From the NCBI RefSeq assembly GCF_040253635.1, contig NZ_JBEJGX010000003.1:5109501-5173500 (forward strand): 64,000 bases of DNA. Reading direction: 5' to 3'. This DNA comes from Streptomyces sp. Edi2. Lineage in GTDB: Bacteria; Actinomycetota; Actinomycetes; Streptomycetales; Streptomycetaceae. The notes beneath the pieces are model-generated. The model was not told where the DNA came from. It worked only from the letters and a program-made list of their open reading frames with translations, and did not search any database. This document shows, piece after piece, positions 61,226 through 64,000 of this stretch. The translations under genes and the position numbers were made by a program. Each line of letters opens with the position of its first letter. The first letter of the stretch is position 1.

Positions 61226-62459
61226 CTGCCGCCCGCACCTCGTCCGCCGTCCAGCCCAGGGCGGAGGCGGAGGCGGTCACCTCGGTCACCGCCACCCCGG
61301 GCGGCCCTGCCGGGGCGGGCTCGAACCACCTCTGGAACAGCACCGTCCCGGTCTCCTCCGCCTGGCGTAGGCCGGCCTCGTCGAGCAGCGCGGGCGGGTG
61401 CGGCAGCCACACCTGGAACTGATGGGTGTGCGGCACCTCCGGGTGCACCCTGAACCACGGGACACCGGCCCCGTCCAGGCCCTCGCCCAGCGCGCGGGCC
61501 ACGATCCGGGCCTGGGCCACGTACTCCGGCAGCCGTGGCAGCTCACGCTCCAGGCCGGTCAGGGCGGCCAGCGCGGCAGGCCACTGCTGGAAGAGATTGC
61601 CGCCGTACCGGTGCCGCCAGGTCCGTGCCTCCTCGATGAAGTCCTCGCTGCCCGCGAGCGCCGCGCCCGATATGCCGCCCAGCGTCTTGTAGAAGGAGAC
61701 ATACACGCTGTCCGCGAGGTCCGTGATCTCCGGGAGCGTACGTCCGAAGTGCGGGCCGCACTCCCACAGCCGCGCGCCGTCGAAGTGCACCACCGAATCC
61801 CGCTCCCGTGCCGCCGCCACCACCGCGGTCAGCTCGTCCCAGGACGGCAGTACGAAACCGGCATCGCGGAGCGGGAGTTCCAGCGCAAGGGTTCCGAAGG
61901 GCTCCGCCAGATCGGACACCTCCGCGGCGGTCGGCAGCCGCGGCGCGTCCGTCGGATGCACCATGCGCAGCCCGCTGACCACCGCACAGGCGTCGCGCTC
62001 ATGCATCTCCAGATGCGACAGACGATGTCCGGCGACCGTGGCATTGCCCGTACGCCCCGCCCAGCAGCGCAGCGCCACCTGCTGGGCCATCGTGCCGGTC
62101 GGGAAGAAGGCGGCGGCCTCGGTGCCCAGGGTCTCGGCCGTCCGGCGTTCCAGCTCGCCGACGATGCTGCCGTCGTCGCCGTAGATATCGGGCCGGCTGT
62201 CCAGGTCGTAGACGGCCGGAGCCTCGGCCACCAGGCGGTCCAGCCGCTCGCGGACCGTCTCCAGGAAAGCGTTCCCCGTCAGCATCCGCTCCGCGCCGCG
62301 GTAGGCGGCCAGCCGCCGCGCGAGCGCGGCTGACGCGGTCGCGGTCCCCTCCTCCGCTGGAGGGCCGCCCGTGACGCTTGCGTCCGTGCCGCCCGCGCCT
62401 GGGACGCCTGCGTCCGTGACGCCTGAGCCTGCTTCCCCTGTGTGCCTCATGTGTTGCAT
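61185..62459 (-). CDS. Threonine-aldolase-like PLP enzyme (beta-eliminating lyase family)
   Basis: The protein has about 424 residues. ATG 62459 lies after AGGGGGG; ATG 62450 is possible. The N-terminal ~45 residues are Gly/Thr-rich. The PLP fold I features are YDLDSRPDIYGDDGSIVGEL, AAFFPTGTMAQQVALRCWAG, VVHFDGARLWECGPHFG, and the PLP Lys in VYVSFYKTLGGISGAALAG. This matches low-specificity threonine aldolase / beta-eliminating lyase proteins, although the first conserved motif (usually SD-x-x-T-x-P) is altered to SRPD. It could cleave threonine or related beta-hydroxy amino acids, but the exact substrate is uncertain. The 3' end overlaps the small gene. Confidence 0.85.
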   Translation of the reverse strand: MQHMRHTGEAGSGVTDAGVPGAGGTDASVTGGPPAEEGTATASAALARRLAAYRGAERMLTGNAFLETVRERLDRLVAEAPAVYDLDSRPDIYGDDGSIVGELERRTAETLGTEAAAFFPTGTMAQQVALRCWAGRTGNATVAGHRLSHLEMHERDACAVVSGLRMVHPTDAPRLPTAAEVSDLAEPFGTLALELPLRDAGFVLPSWDELTAVVAAARERDSVVHFDGARLWECGPHFGRTLPEITDLADSVYVSFYKTLGGISGAALAGSEDFIEEARTWRHRYGGNLFQQWPAALAALTGLERELPRLPEYVAQARIVARALGEGLDGAGVPWFRVHPEVPHTHQFQVWLPHPPALLDEAGLRQAEETGTVLFQRWFEPAPAGPPGVAVTEVTASASALGWTADEVRAAVREFVAFVSRVGG

Positions 62460-62735
62460 GTGCCCCCCTGGCTGCTGCTTCTCTTGGCTGCTGTTTCTCT
62501 CGCGGCCCGCGGCCACGCAGCCGCCACGCCTCTGCCGCGCTTCTGCCACTCCTCCGCGCGGCACTGCACCGAGCATCACTCAGACCCGCGCGAAGCCGCG
62601 ACCCCTGTGGATAACCTCGTGAGAGACCCCCGTCTCACCTTCCGTACAGCTCTGAAGGCCGCCGGAAACACTCGCGTAGCATGGCGAGGAATCGTCCGGT
62701 ACCCCCCGCGGACTGGAACGGAAGGCCATCGCCGC

Positions 62736-63827
62736 GTGAATGCAATGCCACCCACCGAGGCCCAGGACCGCCCCGCCCGGCTGACCGTCGGAGTCGTCGG
62801 CGCGGGCCGTGTCGGGCCCGCCCTCGCCGCTTCACTGCAGCTCGCAGGGCATCGTCCGGTTGCCGTGTCGGGCGTCTCCGACGCCTCCGTACGCCGCGCC
62901 GCCGAGCTGCTGCCCGATGTCCCGCTGGTCACCCCCGCCGAGGTGCTGGCCCGCGCCGACCTCGTGCTGCTGACCGTCCCCGACGACGCCCTGGCCGACC
63001 TGGTGAGCGGCCTCGCCGAGACCGGCGCCGTACGGCCCGGCCAGCTGCTGGTGCACACCTCGGGCCGGTACGGAACCGCGGTGCTGGACCCGGCCACCCG
63101 GGCCGGCGCCCTTCCCCTGGCCCTGCATCCGGCCATGACGTTCACCGGAACGTCCGTGGACGTCCAGCGGCTGGCCGGCTGCTCGTTCGGGGTGACCTCG
63201 CCCGACGAGCTGCGGATGGCCGCCGAAGCGCTGGTCATCGAGATGGGCGGGGAACCCGAGTGGATTGCGGAATCGGCGCGTCCGCTCTATCACGCGGCGC
63301 TTGCCATCGGCGCGAACCACCTGGTCACGCTCGTGGCCCAGTCGATGGAGCTGCTGCACGACGCGGGTGTGCAGGCCCCGGACCGGATGCTGGGGCCCCT
63401 GCTCGGCGCCGCCCTGGACAATGCGCTGCGCTCCGGTGACGCGGCGCTGACCGGCCCCGTCGCCCGGGGGGACGCGGGCACGGTCGCCGCCCATATCGCG
63501 GAGCTGCGCCGGCATGCGCCGCAGAGCGTTGCCGGGTACGTCGCCATGGCCCGTACGACCGCGGACCGGGCCCTGGACCACGGCCTGCTGAAGCCGGAAC
63601 TGGCCGCTGACCTCCTCGATGTGCTCGCCGACTCCGGCGACGGCACCGGGCGGGCACGGGGCAGCTCCGCAGCACCGGGCACCTCCGCTTCCGACGCAAC
63701 CGGCCCGGAAGCCGCCGAGGGGCCCGGCCCGGACCCTGACGGCCCCGACGCCCCCGACCACGGCCCCGGCACCCCCGACCACGGCCCCGATGCCCCCGAC
63801 CACGGCCCCGAGGGGGACGACCGATGA
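62736..63827 (+). CDS. Rossmann-fold / DUF2520 protein upstream of panC
   Basis: The protein has about 363 residues; GTG 62736 or ATG 62745 may be the start. An NAD(P)-binding Rossmann domain (LTVGVVGAGRVGPALAASLQ, VLARADLVLLTVPDDALADL, LLVHTSGRYGTAVLDP) is followed by DUF2520 (ALPLALHPAMTFTGTSVDVQ, ESARPLYHAALAIGANHLVT, PLLGAALDNALRSGDAALTG). It resembles ketopantoate reductase in plan, and in Streptomyces it sits directly before panC, which suggests a step in or near pantothenate synthesis. The last ~60 residues are an acidic Pro/Gly tail containing a 7-residue repeat. It overlaps the next gene by ATGA. Confidence 0.88.
   Translation: MNAMPPTEAQDRPARLTVGVVGAGRVGPALAASLQLAGHRPVAVSGVSDASVRRAAELLPDVPLVTPAEVLARADLVLLTVPDDALADLVSGLAETGAVRPGQLLVHTSGRYGTAVLDPATRAGALPLALHPAMTFTGTSVDVQRLAGCSFGVTSPDELRMAAEALVIEMGGEPEWIAESARPLYHAALAIGANHLVTLVAQSMELLHDAGVQAPDRMLGPLLGAALDNALRSGDAALTGPVARGDAGTVAAHIAELRRHAPQSVAGYVAMARTTADRALDHGLLKPELAADLLDVLADSGDGTGRARGSSAAPGTSASDATGPEAAEGPGPDPDGPDAPDHGPGTPDHGPDAPDHGPEGDDR
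63750..63812 (+). repeat. Three 21-base repeats at the end of the DUF2520 gene
   Basis: CCCCCGACCACGGCCCCG recurs three times with a 3-base joiner (63750-63812), coding APDHGPG, TPDHGPD and APDHGPE. The unit keeps the frame. Confidence 0.85.
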
Positions 63828-64000
63828 CCTCCGCGCCGCAGATTCCGGACCCGGACCAGCCCATGGACGCAAGCCAGGACCGCTCCGCCGACGCGCGCCA
63901 CCCCGCCGCCCCGCCCGTGGACGCGCGCCACCCCGTCCACCTCGTCCACACCGCCGCCGCCCTCCGCGACGTGCCCCGCCGCGCCGGCGCGCGCGCCGTC
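63824..64000 (+). CDS. panC: Pantoate--beta-alanine ligase, N-terminal part
   Basis: 59 codons lie before the window edge. ATG 63824 overlaps the previous stop (ATGA). The visible protein starts with a ~37-residue hydrophilic extension (PQIPDPDQPMDAS, DARHPAAPPVDARHP) and then HLVHTAAALRDVPRRAGARA, which looks like the beginning of PanC (the LVHTxAELRAxL segment before the catalytic MGALHEGH motif, which lies beyond the edge). Identification rests on this short segment and the DUF2520-panC order. PanC joins pantoate and beta-alanine. Confidence 0.65.
   Translation, partial: MTSAPQIPDPDQPMDASQDRSADARHPAAPPVDARHPVHLVHTAAALRDVPRRAGARAV

Overview
The window is a Streptomyces chromosome segment. 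The GC content is very high, many genes start with GTG, and it carries rodlins, chaplins, an LAxTG-type anchored chaplin, a tipA gene with its promoter, DUF397/DUF5753 regulators and the ftsH-folE-folP-folB-folK block. These are identified by reading conserved motifs; no database search was run.

Layout. 1-7.8 kb: the edge of what looks like a type VII secretion (ESX) locus, with a partial protein ending in a degenerate ADP-ribosyltransferase (ART) fold, a T7SS-associated protein, a 1156-residue Pro-rich protein with another ART-like tail, and a membrane-anchored ricin-type lectin. 8.1-16.4 kb: housekeeping and accessory genes (GDPD, acyltransferase, RidA, a CrtA-like monooxygenase with a divergent TetR and a long palindrome, an HSL-type esterase, a family A DNA polymerase). 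16.9-21.0 kb: a hydrophobic-sheath cluster of three rodlins, a short chaplin, a chaplin-like secreted peptide of unknown role and a wall-anchored chaplin. 21.5-25.5 kb: nitrilase, tatA, a chimeric L28/S14 ribosomal-protein remnant behind a Zur-box-like site, and a DUF397 / HATPase / XRE-DUF5753 regulatory module whose parts share a 27-bp site. 25.6-34.8 kb: aldehyde dehydrogenase, DinB protein, PadR plus a DrrAB-like exporter, WrbA-GadB, LeuE, a TipA homologue and a YbjQ protein. 35-46.4 kb: DedA, ThrE, pyrophosphatase, DacB, a metalloprotease, TilS, Hpt, FtsH and FolE. 46.4-55.1 kb: a broken Hint/intein relic, an esterase, an MprF-like lysyltransferase, FolP, an NTF2-like protein, FolB, FolK, a DUF3180 protein and a coiled-coil membrane protein. 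55.2-64 kb: a stand-alone NuoD next to an NDUFAF7-type methyltransferase, a two-component system, an ArsR/DUF5937 regulator with a perfect palindrome and a small divergent gene, a threonine-aldolase-like enzyme, a Rossmann/DUF2520 protein and the start of panC.

How the genes work together. FolE, FolP, FolB and FolK form the pterin branch of folate synthesis. TilS, Hpt and FtsH are the conserved cell-maintenance block upstream of it. The rodlins and chaplins coat aerial hyphae and spores. Several regulator/target pairs (TetR/CrtA-like, PadR/DrrAB, TipA, ArsR-DUF5937/small protein, XRE-DUF397-HATPase) carry visible palindromic or repeated operators. I saw no tRNA, rRNA, CRISPR array, insertion sequence or secondary-metabolite synthase cluster.
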